From: Pholiota molesta
Lineage: Eukaryota; Basidiomycota; Agaricomycetes; Agaricales; Strophariaceae
DNA length: 64,000 nucleotides
Assembly (NCBI GenBank): GCA_014925825.1
Contig: JACGCK010000009.1
Location: forward strand, 434,001 to 498,000
Direction of reading: 5' to 3'
The notes under the pieces were generated by a model, which saw nothing but the letters and a program-made list of their open reading frames with translations, did not search any database and was not told the DNA's origin. A program made the position numbers and the translations under genes. Each line of letters begins with the position of its first letter. The stretch's first letter is position 1. Of this stretch, positions 33,162-46,713 are shown one piece after another.

Positions 33162-36100
33162 AGATCCCACTGTCGTCGCTACCCTGGAGCCGCCACACCT
33201 ACCCCATGTTACTCTCTCGCACATGAAATCGCACTCGCATCCACAACCATTTTCTCTTTGGGCATACATCATTTTCGATTTCATCATCCCGTTCCACCCC
33301 AATGACAACGTAACCGACACGACACAGACGCATTCACGGGCACCTAGTGAGATGCAAATTTCAGAAGACCCACGCATGACGGCATGCGTAATTGTCCGCT
33401 TTTTTCCCTTGCCCTCTGCCTTCCCAGTCCTGCCTGTCTTCCTTCGACGTTCCCACCCAGCATTCATCCCACAGGGTGTCATCCCATGCCTATACTCAGG
33501 GTGGGTGGGTGACCTGGCCCAGCCAGCTGCCTGCCCACCCAGACCGGACCCACACGTAAGCGGGTGGGTGGGGCTCGGTGCTCTGCCCTCCATTCTCGCG
33601 ATCCAGCACAGCGCACCGTGCACGGCGGCAGGCGATCCGCGCTCCCACCCACCGCCCTGCCGTGCGTCACGCGTCGTGGTCACCGGTCACACCTGTGGCA
33701 CCCGCCGTGGCCTGGCCTCGCCGCGCGCCTCCCACGCCCGCCAAGCAGGCTTTCCGCGCGCTCCAAGCTGAGCTTAGCTGGGGTCTGGCTCAGCCTTCTG
33801 AGTGCTGGGCTTCGCGCAGCCTTCGCTTCCGCTTCCGCCCTTCGCCGCTTCTTTGTTGGCGGTGGACACGGCCTTCTACCTGCGCTCGCACGTTCAGTCC
33901 CGTCGTTCGGAATGGTCCTGTTCCTCGGTGTACGGGCTTTTCCTTGTTCTTGGTCTTCTCACACAGACTTTGAGGTCTCATCAGCATCAACCGTGCAATG
34001 TTTTTTTTTATTCGCAAGCCTTTCATCACTGTTTCTTACTTTACTTTTATTAATACTGCTCTCCTATTCACTTTATCTTCTTACGTTTCGTCTTTCACCC
34101 AAAAAATTACCGCTAACGAACATTTTTCACGCTGTTCGAAATCATCTGTACCACTACCACATCTTGTTTTCGTTATCGCACCTGCTCTTACCTGCAAACC
34201 TAATCAACGTAACTACTTAATCAACTTAATGGAACTTAATTGATATTATTATCTGTATCATTCAATTATTGTAACTGTCTGTTACTGTATCATTCGTGTG
34301 TTAATGCTATGCAGCCTCTGCCTGGGACCCTATCATTGTATTTGCAGCGCATCTCGAGTTCCATGAGTATCGCAAGTACTTTGATCCAAACTTAGAGAGG
34401 CCCTCACACTCACACTGCGTCTCATCTGGATTCTGAAGTTCCCTGTAAATCCGCAGGAGTCATCGATGATGCACTGCATAGTGCTGATGGGGATGATGAT
34501 CACCGCAGACGCTTAATTGCGAAGCGAGCCTGAGCCTGCCTTCCGAGCGTTGAGAAGCGTTGGGACCGCGAAAAAGCGCCCCCGCGGGACGACGGCTAGA
34601 CCGCCCCCAGGGTGATTGGGCTTAGAGTCTTAGACTGCGTGTGGAATACGTGTTTGTTGTTCCATTCCATGCATAAGTAATGGCGGCCTTCCCTACGACT
34701 CACACACGATGGTGTGTACGCGGATGCGTTGCCAACAGGAGTTGAACGTGAAATCATGATGCCCACAGGGTTATTTCACACTGGATTTCCCATGGGTGGC
34801 ACACACGCGTAAAAGAAAATTTCATGCGCAAGCGACAACAATACTACTTACTTATTCAAGTGCAGACCTGCGAAGGTGGTAGAAAGTTCCATGCACGGTC
34901 TATCGTCGAATAAAACGTATAGGCTAGCTCAAACGGCTACCCTGTCGTCTTCACAGGCGAAGGAACTGGAAGGAAGGGATGCTTAATCCGGACATTAATG
35001 AACGAGTGAACGAGCGTCCAGAATTTCAGCTCTTTCGAAGAAAAAAAGTTCATTAATCTCATCATCTTCATATGCGCGTGTGAAGTGCGGCCTTTGTGGG
35101 AGGGGCGAGAGTCGCCCACCCAGTGTGGTGTGCTCCGCGCGCGTTCCCACCCGATTCCCACTGAGGGCTCCCTTGATACGGTTTATGATTATCGATGGAC
35201 GCAGTCGCGGCATGATCACAATCCAACGAGGCTGCGCTTATCCGCGATGGATCCTCCATTCCACCCCAGATATGACGCCCCCCCGCGGCTGCAGATGCCA
35301 CTGCCAGATGGCCCCTTCGCGAGCCCCTGACGGGGAGAAGTGATAGCTATCATCTTCCGTCCGACGAACGCTACTTACTTATCGATGGCATGCTGCGCCG
35401 CTGTGGCGGCGCGTGCGAGTGCGACCGAGCGTGGGCGCCGCAGGGGGATCTGGGTGATGGCGGCGCGGCATTCAACCCGTATAGTCCTTATACATTCGCC
35501 TTTTGTTATTGTGGTTATTCTGCGTTGAGGCTCCCTTTTTGGGGCGTGCTTCTTTGCGTTTAGCGTTTAGCGAGAGGAGGCGAGAGGGCATTGTTCGCGA
35601 TTCGCGAAGTCTGTGGTGCCAGTTCAGGACCTGTGGCTGCGCCCGGGGCGCGCGGCGGCCCAAAGGGATAAATAAGTATGTATGTTGCGATCTCGCAACG
35701 CAGCACGCCTACGCAGCGTGTTGGGTTTCTTTTTCTCGATCGTGATAAGACGGGAATAGCAACAGCTGAGCCTGGGGTCGCGGGTTGCGGGTTGGCGGCG
35801 GGTGAATTGTTGCTGCTATTATTTTGGCTCTCACTCTCTGGATATAGGACAATGGCAAGGACAACCTGAAGGGCGTCCACAGATGTTACCGTCCACACGC
35901 CTCGAGGCGGCCGTGGATGTACCGCACTTTTGGGCATCGATAATGGGTGACTTGTGTGTTAGAATGTAAATCCTATTAAGACGTGCACTGCCGGTGGTTG
36001 CAATGATTAGCTACCATCTCTCAACTGTACTTTTCTTATTTTAATAGATCGATGCCCCGAAATTACAAAGTAACTTGGGTGAGTGGGATGAAATTGCCAG

Positions 36101-39100
36101 TTGAGGTATTCAATCCATGGATATGAGTCAGTGAACGATGTAATCACCCACTATCAACGCAGTGTGCAGCGCCTCGTGAATCAGGATGCAATTGAGCTCT
36201 GTAGGCCTGATGTTTTAAGAGTCAGAAGCGTATCTTTCTATTCCCAGTTGCGCGATAAATGCGGGATTGATCATGAGAAGGAGTGGCCTGCGAACGCAAC
36301 TGGAAATTTTCAGGGTGGACGGCACACCCTCTCCAAAGTCCTCATCGCTTAAATTATTTCGGCCTCGAGGTAGGTAAGCGGAGCGGGGTCGATGATCAGC
36401 TCGGTTATAAGATGAGATCGCATTTAAGCCTCGCTGCTTGGTGCCAGGTGCCAGTTAGACATCCAAAGCAATTCTTCGGACCGGCGAATATGTATTTCGA
36501 TTTTTTTTTCAATGCAGAAAGCCCAGCCCAGGCAGAGTTCTCCGCGCCTCGCCTCGATGCAATCACGGCCCTGGCGGAGTCAACAAGTGGGGAAGATCGT
36601 CGACGCGGTCAACTTCTTTCGCTAGTTCGCGTCTGTCATTAGGCCGTAACAATGGGCCAGAGAAGGGTGTGATGAGTGACCAGCGTAATGGAATAGTTGC
36701 GTCTAGACGCGAGTATGTCATTGCCGTGTCGTTAGGTTAGTACTGATAGTGGGCACCATGTCCGCCCAACGCATTCAGAGACTAAATTTGCGATGTCTCG
36801 TGGAATGGTATTCGTAGGCAGCCCTACAGATTGAGTGACAGCCTGAGCGCAGGGCTCTCCGTTTGTAGGATTGTTTCTTTTATGTGCAGCCCTAGAGCCT
36901 TAGCTAGCGGACAGCACGCAAGAAAGACGTGCGACAGAAGTGATAATCGATGAACGGTATTCCATAAGTCGAGAAAGGCGTCTGCCATCATACTGTCACG
37001 GGTAGCAAGGGCAGCTTGTTCGGATTTCGAAATCGGTACGCCTTCGAATAGTAGAGTTCAAGCCGAACCTGAGGTCGATGTGTGAACAGCATGAAGAATC
37101 CCTTGTTCTTTGTTTACTTTCTCCGGGTTCGTTCCTATGAGGCTGATGGTAGCGTGGCAGTTACAGAGCAGCAGGTTAGGGCGCTCTCGATAGGTATTGG
37201 CCCTCTGGAGCCAAAAAAGGCAGGCTCTAGATCTGACACGTAGTATGCGCGGGTTCAACGTTCGGGTGCATGGAAGGGTAGGAAGCCTGCGACAAAGTTC
37301 GAGCATAGACTTTCGCTGGGCTCTTCCTGCAGTAGTAGATTCTCTGGAAGTTCCAAGGGTTTTCACGTCATCAATTCTCTTTGACCGCAATCAGCATCAG
37401 CCCATGGACACACCAGCTGCTATGGTAGGTTGCCTTCGCTTCGCGATTCTACACCTATCGGAACTCGAAACAGGTTACCGCAAGAGTTACAGCAAGAGAG
37501 AGCGCCCGGTATAAGGATAATGCCAGGGTATGTTAGTTAGAGTGCACGTCAGAAGCAAAGCCTGCGATTTTGGGATACAATGGTCACGTCGGCAATTTGA
37601 TTGATGCCCTTGAAGCTGCGGGCCTGCCGGCCGCACCGTACTTACAAACAGCATTGAAGCAGAAGTTATTTGACCAAGTAATAATTTTGTTCAAAAAAGC
37701 AATTCCACTGTTCCAAACGCCTTTTAGAAACGTGATTTGCGGAAGATCATTCTACTTGACTGGAGGGCGAAAGGCTAAAGCTGGCTAAGAAATAATTCTA
37801 TTTTGATACCATCTGACTGCCATCACGAACGAAATTGTAAGCGTTGACGTTTCTGTGGGATATTCCCTCTTGCTCGGACGTCTGGTTTCTCTTTGAGGGT
37901 GGCATTGGGGTGGCAATTGGCCTTAGTTTTAAAATAATCTAGCTTAAGCTCCGAACGACACTTACTCGCATAAAAATCTACCATCCCCCCGTGGACGCCG
38001 CCATTCGGTGGCATACGTTCCAAGATCTGAGCCTTGGCCTTGGGTCTTCTCACTGCATAAACTCTCACGACAGTGCGTACACTACCTGTGGACCGCCTTC
38101 TCTTAATATCTGTTCATTACAAATTAGGTATGTTCTATGGAGTTGCTGTAGCACCCAAGCTAGCTTCAACCGATGTGTATTGTGAGAAATTAGAATGCTT
38201 GTTGCACCGAAACCATCGCGCGTGCTGCTGGCATCCAAATCATATGCCACTTTGCCGTGGATCACACTGCTCTGCGTTTAATTTGCAGTAACCCGCTAAG
38301 TATATCTACTTGCGCATATGACGGCGAGGAGCGGTGAATTCTTAGAGAATTACTTATACAGTTAGATTATTTTCACGAGTGCCTCCGCCGAGTCCCTTTT
38401 CGAGGGAACTAAACCGCTTTTTCTCTTATTTTCCACTTGCATATGATCAACTCTGCCGCAGAGTGTGGCACATATCAGCGCGCACAGGGCATTTGACATT
38501 CCGTGCACCTCCGAACCTGAGTCTTGCAGAGGTTCATCCGAATTCTCTTCCCATGTTACTCACAGCCATCAGATTATCCTGCAGCTTACCCCGAAATAGA
38601 AGTGTAGAGTAGACTCAATTTCGAAAAGTCAGGCTTTGCATAGATTGAAAAGGGCAAGCAGACAGAAGCAGGCAAGTGGCTTTCCTCAGGAGAAGAGGAA
38701 GTACTGGATATTGACCCACATAAGTTCATTTTCCCACTGCCCTACATAGATGAGATGAATTCAAAAGCAAAAAAAACGCGAGGTAAAGGAAAGCAATGGA
38801 GGAAGCCTCGAGTACATATTCGGCTAGTTAGATTGCCGGTAGTCAATAAATTCATATGCTTCATGTTGACGGCCATTACAACAACGCAAAGGAACACCCT
38901 CGCGGCCTAAGTCCTGTATCCGATGTCGCCTTTCCGTTTTGAATGATTAGAAAAATCCAAAACGTATCAGTAAAAGAAATAGACGATGTTCCTTTCACAA
39001 GCTAATTTTCCAGAAAGCCGGGTGTGGGTAAGCTGAATACCCCCCATGACTTTTGTTCTCATGTCGAAGCTATATAAAATACATTCTGAGTTGGCCGTTC

Positions 39101-42100
39101 GGCGTTTCAACAGTGTTGCATTCTCGTTTTCTTGTCAGTCAAGCTCAAGTAAGTATACCATACATAAATTGCACTCTAGTACTTACGGCGATACATTAGG
39201 GAGCTTCGGCTCGCATACATGACTTCCACGCTGCGCAGGGAATTTTGAAGGTCAGGGAAGGATCTGGATGAGCAAGAACACGGCGACTTCATTGTCCAAG
39301 TCTCACAGCCAGCCTGAGCCTGTACAGTGTAAAAATATCTCGCATGCGGCATGCATCATGAATTCTGTGCGTGATCATTAATATTACAACATCCCTTTGA
39401 CTTGAAGAAAGCGGAAATTACAGTCCTTCGAGGCTCACGGAGGTACGAGAGAGAGCCGTTTTGACGGCCGCAAAGGGAGCCAAGTAGATAGGACTGTTTA
39501 TTGTCCGGATTTAGCATCTGCATGCTGAGAGTCGTCGGCCTGTCGTCAGCACAAGTTCATAAGGATCTCGTTGATACCTTCGGATTCGTCACACTGAAGG
39601 AATGAAATCCCATGATTTTTATGCACCACTGTTTCGCTAAGGTTCTAGGCTTTTGGACTCCACAATCCACAATCATTGCAGAGCGTGCGGTTCCGCGTCC
39701 GTTCACCGCGCGAGAGCCGCCGCCTCCATGGGAGAAATCGTATCATCGTACACACCCGTGCGTCACAACTTGAAATTTCAGACCTTTTTTCTTCTCGCGC
39801 TTCCTTCGAGCTCTCATTAGCGCAGATTATGTTCCGACAATCAGTCGATATGGGGTTGAATTTAGCCTTTGAGGCTTTGCGTTATGGTGTGGCGCAATTG
39901 CGGTAGACCATTTGTAAAATTGGGTCCTCACTAAATTCTCATAACTGTTTTAGGTATCGCCAACTGAATGGACTTGGATGATCTGAGGATTTAAACGGAC
40001 ACCGACCCTCTCGCATTATCTCACGAACAGCCGTTGATGGGAATGTCGAGTCGGCACCGATGTATCACAGCCTACAGGCAACATTTTCAATGGCGATAAG
40101 TACTTAGCATCGATACATGTCAACGGCATTCAAACATCTCGTGGATTTGAAAGCCCAAAAACAAGTCCGTCACGCTCCATGTAATGCGGACTGTGTAAAT
40201 AAGGAGATTGCGCCTCATGGGATCATGACCAACGAGCCGTGCGTGCCTTCGCATCGCAGAAGTGGATGCATTCCAAGGATCCTCAGGAATGACACTTCCC
40301 TGGACTCCCATGATCCATCACCGGCACCCATGATTGTGGCTGAAGCCTGAGATTATTTCGCTAACATCCTCATAAATCTAACTGCGCAATATTGGCGCAA
40401 TACGCGAACAGACCGTTCGGCGTTAATACGTCTTTCTACATAGAGTGCACGGTAATTGCATAAAAAAGATAGTCTTGGAATCGTTTCTACTGAGCTGTGT
40501 GTTATTGATGAATATGTATCATGTCTCCCTTATCTGATAGACATGGTTTCCTCATATAGTGATAGTGAGGAGGCTAGGATTTTTCTTGCCAATATAAAAG
40601 CAACCAGTACCGAGTTGTCTGGCCCCGCTCTGAACCGTGTGATCATCTGAAATGGCGCCGGACTCATGCCCAAGGTTTACTCTTAACCGTCAATTTCTGG
40701 AGGCTTGGATATGATCTTTCTCTTTCAGGCTACAGTCCATCCGAAACATATGAGACAGGCTGTGATCGTTTCATGGCCTTCGACATTCTGTGGGTATTGT
40801 AAAAGGTCACAAAAGTATATTTACGACGCGCCCGAGTGCGCGATACTCACTGGGACGGTTTCATGACTTTCATCCTTGAATTGTCTGCATAAAGTATCTG
40901 TTGGCAGTTTGTACTTGGCTACATCCATTTGACGTCCATGCATGATGACCAATCCTCGATCCAGGTACAATGGAGTTCCGCAGTCGACGTTAGTTATGCC
41001 CTCAAGTTAACAGAAAAACACAACCTACAGAGCAACTACAGAGTAAGTAGTCAATGCAGGTTTACACTGTTGGTCCTGTAAGATATGGGATTTTTTTACA
41101 TAAGTATGGTCTGTATATGGCCAGATTATCACCGTCCGATCCATAACGTAACAGCTGTTGCTTAAACAGATGCATCACTAAAGAATGGGCAAAAATGACC
41201 CAGGGATCCGGTCTTCACTGATCATGATCGATAATAGATGGTCTGGGGAAAAGCAGTTAAATAGAAGCGAAGCGTGATGATGTCGTTATCCATTTGTTAT
41301 CCGTCGGTATGCAGGTTGTTATCGATCTGTGGATTTATCAGTATCAGTATTTTGCGTGTAAGTCGCTGAATACGAGACGAACACAACGCTGGCAATACTG
41401 AACGATTGTATTGAATATCATTGTTGTATTACTTCCAGATAACGTCTTGTAGATATTTTTGTGCTACTTGATCAGATCCTGTATTTTAATCAGCCGCGAG
41501 TGACACCTCGTACAGCTTTTCATATTCCAAAATCTAATGGTACTATTAGAGCAAATGAGTACAACGTGCGGGAAATGACTGCACTCATTATAAAATCAAG
41601 AGTTCCTGATTTTCGAGCCATTCGTTCAATGATCACATAGCCTCGGAGCCTTGTGGATTTGTTGCAAGCTAAACTATGAACAAATCCAACTTTTATTCGA
41701 CAACTTCGCATGCCCTATCCCTTTCGTTTTTCCTCTGAAGAGAGGGAGTGAACGAGCTCGATACTCGCCAGGTCCACGCCGAAAGTGTCCATCGGGCGCT
41801 AATTAACCGAATACATAAGGGGATTTAAATAGTTGCCTTTCGGCTTCTTTTTCGGCAACTATTTCGAAAGCAAACCAAAAGTCAGGTTCGTAACATGCAA
41901 ATAACATGGCGAGAGGGCTGTAATACGTTATTGTGTGTTCGGGCTGGGAGTATGTGAGCTCTGAACCTCACGGCCAGACCAACTCGCATGACACGGTACC
42001 AAATAAAAATAACTTGAAGATAACTCTTTTGGTTATCACTCTGGGCGAGATAAATACTAGTTGTTGAATGTCTCTCACATACTTGGAGCGTGGGGAAGGT

Positions 42101-43593
42101 AGATACTTAGACAACTTATCTGTAGACTGTAGCCCAGTCTCCCTTTCCCTGATGAGAGTTTTTTCGCCTAAAACATATGCCACCGCTGTCAAAATGGGAT
42201 TTTTCCTTCGATAAACTTTGTGCGTGGCCTAGTAAGTATGTAGGTTTATAATCGCTCGTGGCTTATCTCTGCCCAATCTACTTGGCAGATAGGACTTGAC
42301 TGTATGGCACTTGTTGGAGTTCGCAATTCGATCAAAACGGGAGAATAAGCAGCAGCAGCTGCTGCTAGCTGCTACCACCTGGCCCACCTCCGTTCTGTCT
42401 GTCTCGGGGAGGCATCTATTTAGCATCTCCTGGTTTCGGATGGGTCTTGCTATATGATGTACACGGTGAATCATCCATTCTCCTTATCTTTAACTTGATT
42501 TTATTTCATTCGGAAAGGTTCAGCCTGCAATCCTTCATGAGTGCATGAACAATTACATATGTATTCGAAAATTCACAGAGGAACACCCTAGAATACCTCT
42601 CAAATACCTCGTGGGGTATCTAAGCCCGATTGGACTAATAAAATACCCATCGACTCAATAATTATGCACTATGGGGTCTGCGAAGTCGTCGAAGAGCAAT
42701 AGATGTCTCACGACACCGGATTTCTATTCCATATAGCAGCAGCAGTTCACATAGTCCGGAGATCATAAAGCATATTTTGTGAATGATTCGCACCAATGGA
42801 TAGATTCGTTCAAATGAAAAAAAAAATTAATCCGAGAAGTGTATCGTGAATGGGGTGGAAGAAGACCTTTTGCGCCAACAGTGGAGAATACACCACGTCC
42901 CGACTTCAAATGATGTAACGCTATACTTCTAGTCGTTTCCCCCCTTCAGAGCTTCCCACCGTTCTTTTTTTACTTCCTTCAAGATGTCAGCTGGGTAATA
43001 GGAATTGTCCTCGAGTTCCTCCCGTTAGGAGAATTTGGAGCTTCGTCAGCTTACATACGAAGTTCAAGCACTATGATATCTTCATCAGGCCAACGACGGC
43101 GAAGAAAAACAGTCTTCTTTCGCACAGATATATTTTTTGCTCCGTTGTCTTCGTGTATTGAAACAATACCTGAGGCCCAAAAGATTTAACAGAACACCGT
43201 CCTGTTCGCCAGGGATTTAAGATATCTCGAGGAGCGTAAATATAGGAAGCCGACCAGTCGTAGGAAAGGAAAGAGCGCCGTGTCATTTGAGTATCATCGT
43301 TTACTCAGGCTGGTGCCACAATCTCCGCACATAGTGAGAAATCGGCGAGAGCGCACGAAATTACCGCGGGATCTGCGGAGCCTTGACGACCGTCTACATT
43401 CTTTCGATATGTTTCCTAGAGACTAGGCGTCAACAAGGTGACAAACGCGGGCCTCGAGTGACGAGAATAGGCCAATTAATGACAAGAAATTTCCACAGTC
43501 ACTGTCACAGCAGCGACGAAGAGCTGTGCCCGCTGGAATTTTCACATCGTCGAATAGTGCTCTATCCTAAATAAAACAAATGACATAGGATAT
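33162..43593. other. Gene-poor stretch, 10.4 kb, AT-richer from about 36 kb
   Basis: The first 800 bp are GC-rich and probably include the 3' UTR of the finger protein. GGGTGGGTGGG runs lie at about 33499-33575. From about 36 kb the composition drops and only short unlinked open frames remain. A TATATAAAAT box at 39071-39080 is followed 70 bp later by a GTAAGT donor-like site at 39149, but no coding exon can be joined to it. A palindrome of CAG/CTG triplets occurs at 42348-42366. No gene, transposon protein or RNA gene is supported. Confidence 0.4.
39071..39155 (+). promoter_or_regulatory. Orphan TATA box with downstream donor-like site
   Basis: TATATAAAAT followed by a roughly 65-bp leader-like stretch and CAA|GTAAGTAT. 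This looks like a transcription start with a spliced leader, but there is no recognisable coding region behind it. It could be the start of a non-coding or decayed gene. Confidence 0.25.
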
Positions 43594-45565
43594 CTAGTTT
43601 TTCCATCTAAAAGGCGAGTGAGCAAGGTACCATGAATGAAACTGCGAGTATCAACGTACATTTTGACCGTTCGATCTCGCCCACCGCTAACCACCTTATC
43701 AGCGACGAAATCTACACAGTAGACCTCATCTGTATGCCCAGGAAGATCGTTTTTGATTTTGAAGGTCTTCAGATCCCAGATCTACGATGGTGGTGAGATT
43801 TCTTCGAGTTCGTAAAGAAAGGACCAGTCAGAAAACCAACCTTCAATGTGCTGTCTTTGCTAGCACTAATTAATAGCCGCGAATCCGCGCTCCATGCAAG
43901 GCGGTAGACCGCACCAACATGGCCGCGCAATGTAGCCACGAATTTGCCCGTCCGACCCTCCCACAGCCGCACACTGTTATCCCATGCTGCTGAAGCGACG
44001 AGTTTGCCGTCAGGGGAGAATACGACGTGTGAGATTTGACGTTGGTGGCCAGTCAGACGCGCTAGTGGCTTGGTGGACGATTTTTGGGTTTCTCCAGTTA
44101 CCGCGGGGGAGGAAGAGGGGAAAGGGGACCAGAGGAATAGCGTGTGGTCGTCTGAGCCTGAGATAAGAAGTTCGGGCGTCGTTCGTAGGAGCGCGTCGTA
44201 TCTCGCTTGTGCTAATTGTTGTGCTAACTCTCATCGATTAATGCAAGGCCAACGAGATAGATACGGGAGTCATACCGTCCTCTTCTGAAACAGGCTTTCG
44301 AGTCGTGTGATCGAACGGACCTGTACGCAGGACAAAGTCGGTATTTAGTGTCAGCGTTGTAACCCAATGTGCGTGTTCTTTCAGTGTGTGCAGAGGTCGG
44401 CCCTGCAGATAGCGTCAGTGATATCAGTTTTCAAAGGTAAGAGCAACGCACAGTTTCCGCGTCCCATATCCGAACAGTTCGATCACTGCTAGCGGTATAC
44501 AGTACCCCCTGCTTTCCGCCACTACCTCCCCATTTCACAACATTCACGCTGGCCGAGTGTCCCCCAAGCGTGTATTCGGATCGGCGAGTAAGTGTTGACC
44601 ACACACGGACTGTACCATCCTTCGATGAAGATGCTAGACGTGGTGCTGTTGCATTCCTACCCCGTCATTAGCCTACGATCAGAAAAAAAAAAAGCGAATG
44701 TTGCACACAGATGGATAGGCTCCCAAGCCAGAGACATAATGTGTTTTGAGTGTCCTTTAAGTGCGTCTCCGATGGGTTTTCCGGTCTTGGGGTCCCATAG
44801 TCTGACTTGGCCATCGTGGCCTCCAGTTGCCAACTTTCGTTCCATCGCCTCCCACTCAACACATAAAACCCATCCTTTATGCCCAGATAAAACATGGGAT
44901 GGTGTTTCCGTATTGAGATCCCATAAACGGGCATTGGTATCTCCAGAGCCTGTTGCTAATAGATTACCAGTCGGCGAAAAGGCAGCGCAGAGAATAGGTG
45001 ATGTGTGCCCTAGAAAAAATCAAGATCTCTAAGTTGTGGTGCGATAGAAAGTGCGGGCGTGAAACTCACCTGAAAGCGTAGATGAGCATCTTGTGGCAGG
45101 TCGCACACGAAAAACACTCTGTGGCGAACAATAGACCACAATCACATCTTCAGGAGTGAAATCTCCTGTTGGATGATCCAAAATGTCCGCTTCAATAGAT
45201 TTTGATATTACAACTTGCGTGGGTGCACCGGGTAGTGCGTTTTTGTCTTCTGGTAGTTTTACATGGAAAGCGAACGGAACAGGATCTTCTCCCTATAAAC
45301 AATCTGTCAGAATTGATGGAATTAACCAAGCATTTGGACGGTAAAGGCATGAACTGACCTGTTTACTGAGCTGATTTACTAGAGTCTCCAGTCCTTCTCT
45401 GGAGACGTTCGCGGGGATCTGTACTGCAGGAGCTAACGAACTTCCATCTTCCTCAGATACGAATTGGACGACGACGCTCGACGTTGGCGCCGGTGGTTCT
45501 GATTCTGGAGCCGTGTTTCCATGGTATATTTTCTGGCGCTTAGGTGGGGGAAGTAGGGTAGCCAT
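43594..45565 (-). CDS. RSA4: Notchless homologue, ribosome assembly WD40 protein
   Basis: Orthologue of Nle1/Rsa4, a nucleolar and nuclear WD40 protein. It sits on pre-60S particles and is pulled off by the MIDAS domain of the AAA-ATPase Rea1/Mdn1 during 60S maturation. Eight exons: 45359-45565, 45070-45292, 44709-45009, 44452-44656, 44276-44402, 43841-44211, 43660-43781 and 43594-43606. The N-terminal NLE domain (VVVQFVSEEDG, PANVSREGLETLVNQL, FAFHVKL) precedes WD repeats with many GH...WD pairs: LSGHTSPILCAAFSP, WDLNTETPSHVLSGH, LLISGSDDHTLFLW, LARLTGH and LRGHVGAVYRLAW. The protein ends in DRTVKIWKN. The last coding exon is only 13 nt (three residues plus stop). Confident call. Confidence 0.95.
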
Positions 45566-46091
45566 GGGATGTTCTTTGTTATGGAGTTTCGCTCGCCGTC
45601 GTTGTCCTCGACGTCGATGCCAACGCAGTCCACCTTGAAGGACTCAAAAAAAGGTCTTGATAATTTCGATGTATCACGTGGTCATAAGTAATAATTAACT
45701 GAGCAAATCTTCTCACGGTGACTTGAAGCAAACTCCAAGTTAACTCGTATGAGGCGAGCTCTCGAGTCCAGTCATCTGCGTTGCTTAAGAAATGTGGGCA
45801 ATGGGCATTTTAATTTCCTCGCAGTAATTGGACCAAATGTGAAAGTATCTGAGAGTAAAGAGGTCAACGCGATTTCGAACGTTCATGCAGCTAACAATTG
45901 GTTTGATCGCCTTCGCTTGGCAACGGTCCGAGCATAATTGGCATGATGTACACACCAAATCGCATCTGTAATAATCGTTGTCTCCAGCGCCCAGCGCTCA
46001 GTTAACAGCTACATGGTTATAATCAGGACAAATCCTCCATTTCCCCTTCTTCCTAGCACCCTCGTCTCGTTCTTTGCCTTGGCCCACACCG
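45566..46091. promoter_or_regulatory. Shared divergent promoter region of RSA4 and the Bud6-like gene
   Basis: 526 bp separate two start codons pointing away from each other. CCAAT-like pentamers and AT-rich stretches are present, but no single element can be assigned. Confidence 0.5.
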
Positions 46092-46713
46092 ATGACCAGC
46101 TACTACCAGCCCGGGCCCTCAGGCTCACCATCCTATTCAGCGACGGTTGAGCAAGAGCCACTCACACATCAGCCAACTGGGGTTCGTCAATCCCCGTCGA
46201 TCCCACATCAGAATCTGTGATTGAACTGACAAACGCCTTTTCAGCCAACTCCAGGAGATGTCCCTAATACCGTGCATCAACTCCTCACCTCAACAAAACG
46301 ACTGCAGGACGTTTTGAAGCTATGGAGCGTCAATCAAGCAACCGAGGGCGACGTCAGTGACCTCTACATGCAGATCGGCCACGAATTCAACGCTATGATA
46401 AGCGCATTTGCCTTTCATCACCTTGATATAAGGTACGAATTTGCCAATCGCCACTGATTATCGTCAGTTCTCCGATCCGAGCTAGCGCTTATCGTTTTCT
46501 TGTACTTACAGCAACATACACGACGTTCCAAGCGAGCTACGAGCTGTCCTTGAACAGTGTCTCGCCGAAGATCAATCTCCCCAGGTCCTCGAAACTTTCC
46601 TCCCAGAGCTACGAAAAGTCCTCTTCAAATTACTCAAAGGCCTCCAAAATCATGTGGACGAATGGCGCGCAGCATCGCAGCGTATCATGCTGGAGGCACA
46701 AAGCCGGCAGTGA
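46092..46713 (+). CDS. Small protein consisting of a Bud6/Aip3 N-terminal-like domain
   Basis: Three exons (46092-46181, 46245-46432, 46512-46713) give about 159 aa. After a Pro/Ser-rich start (MTSYYQPGPSGSPSYS) nearly the whole protein is one helical domain with motifs TVHQLLTSTKRLQDVLKLWS, ATEGDVSDLY, IGHEFN, DISNIHDVPSELRAVLE and VLETFLPELRKVLFKLLKGL. This pattern matches my recollection of the N-terminal domain of Bud6/Aip3, the actin and formin regulator of polarised growth. Full-length Bud6 is several hundred residues long with a coiled coil and a formin-binding core; none of that follows here. It therefore looks like a stand-alone domain protein, perhaps a partner or competitor in polarity complexes (inference). 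Confidence 0.8.

Noticed and set aside
33499..33580. GGGTGGGTGGG runs as a possible G-quadruplex
   Set aside because: Only three G-runs in close register in each cluster; not enough for a firm call.
33564..34220. Open frame of 218 codons downstream of the finger protein
   Set aside because: No domain, composition changes abruptly from Ala/Arg-rich to Leu/Phe-rich with base composition, and both strands are open.
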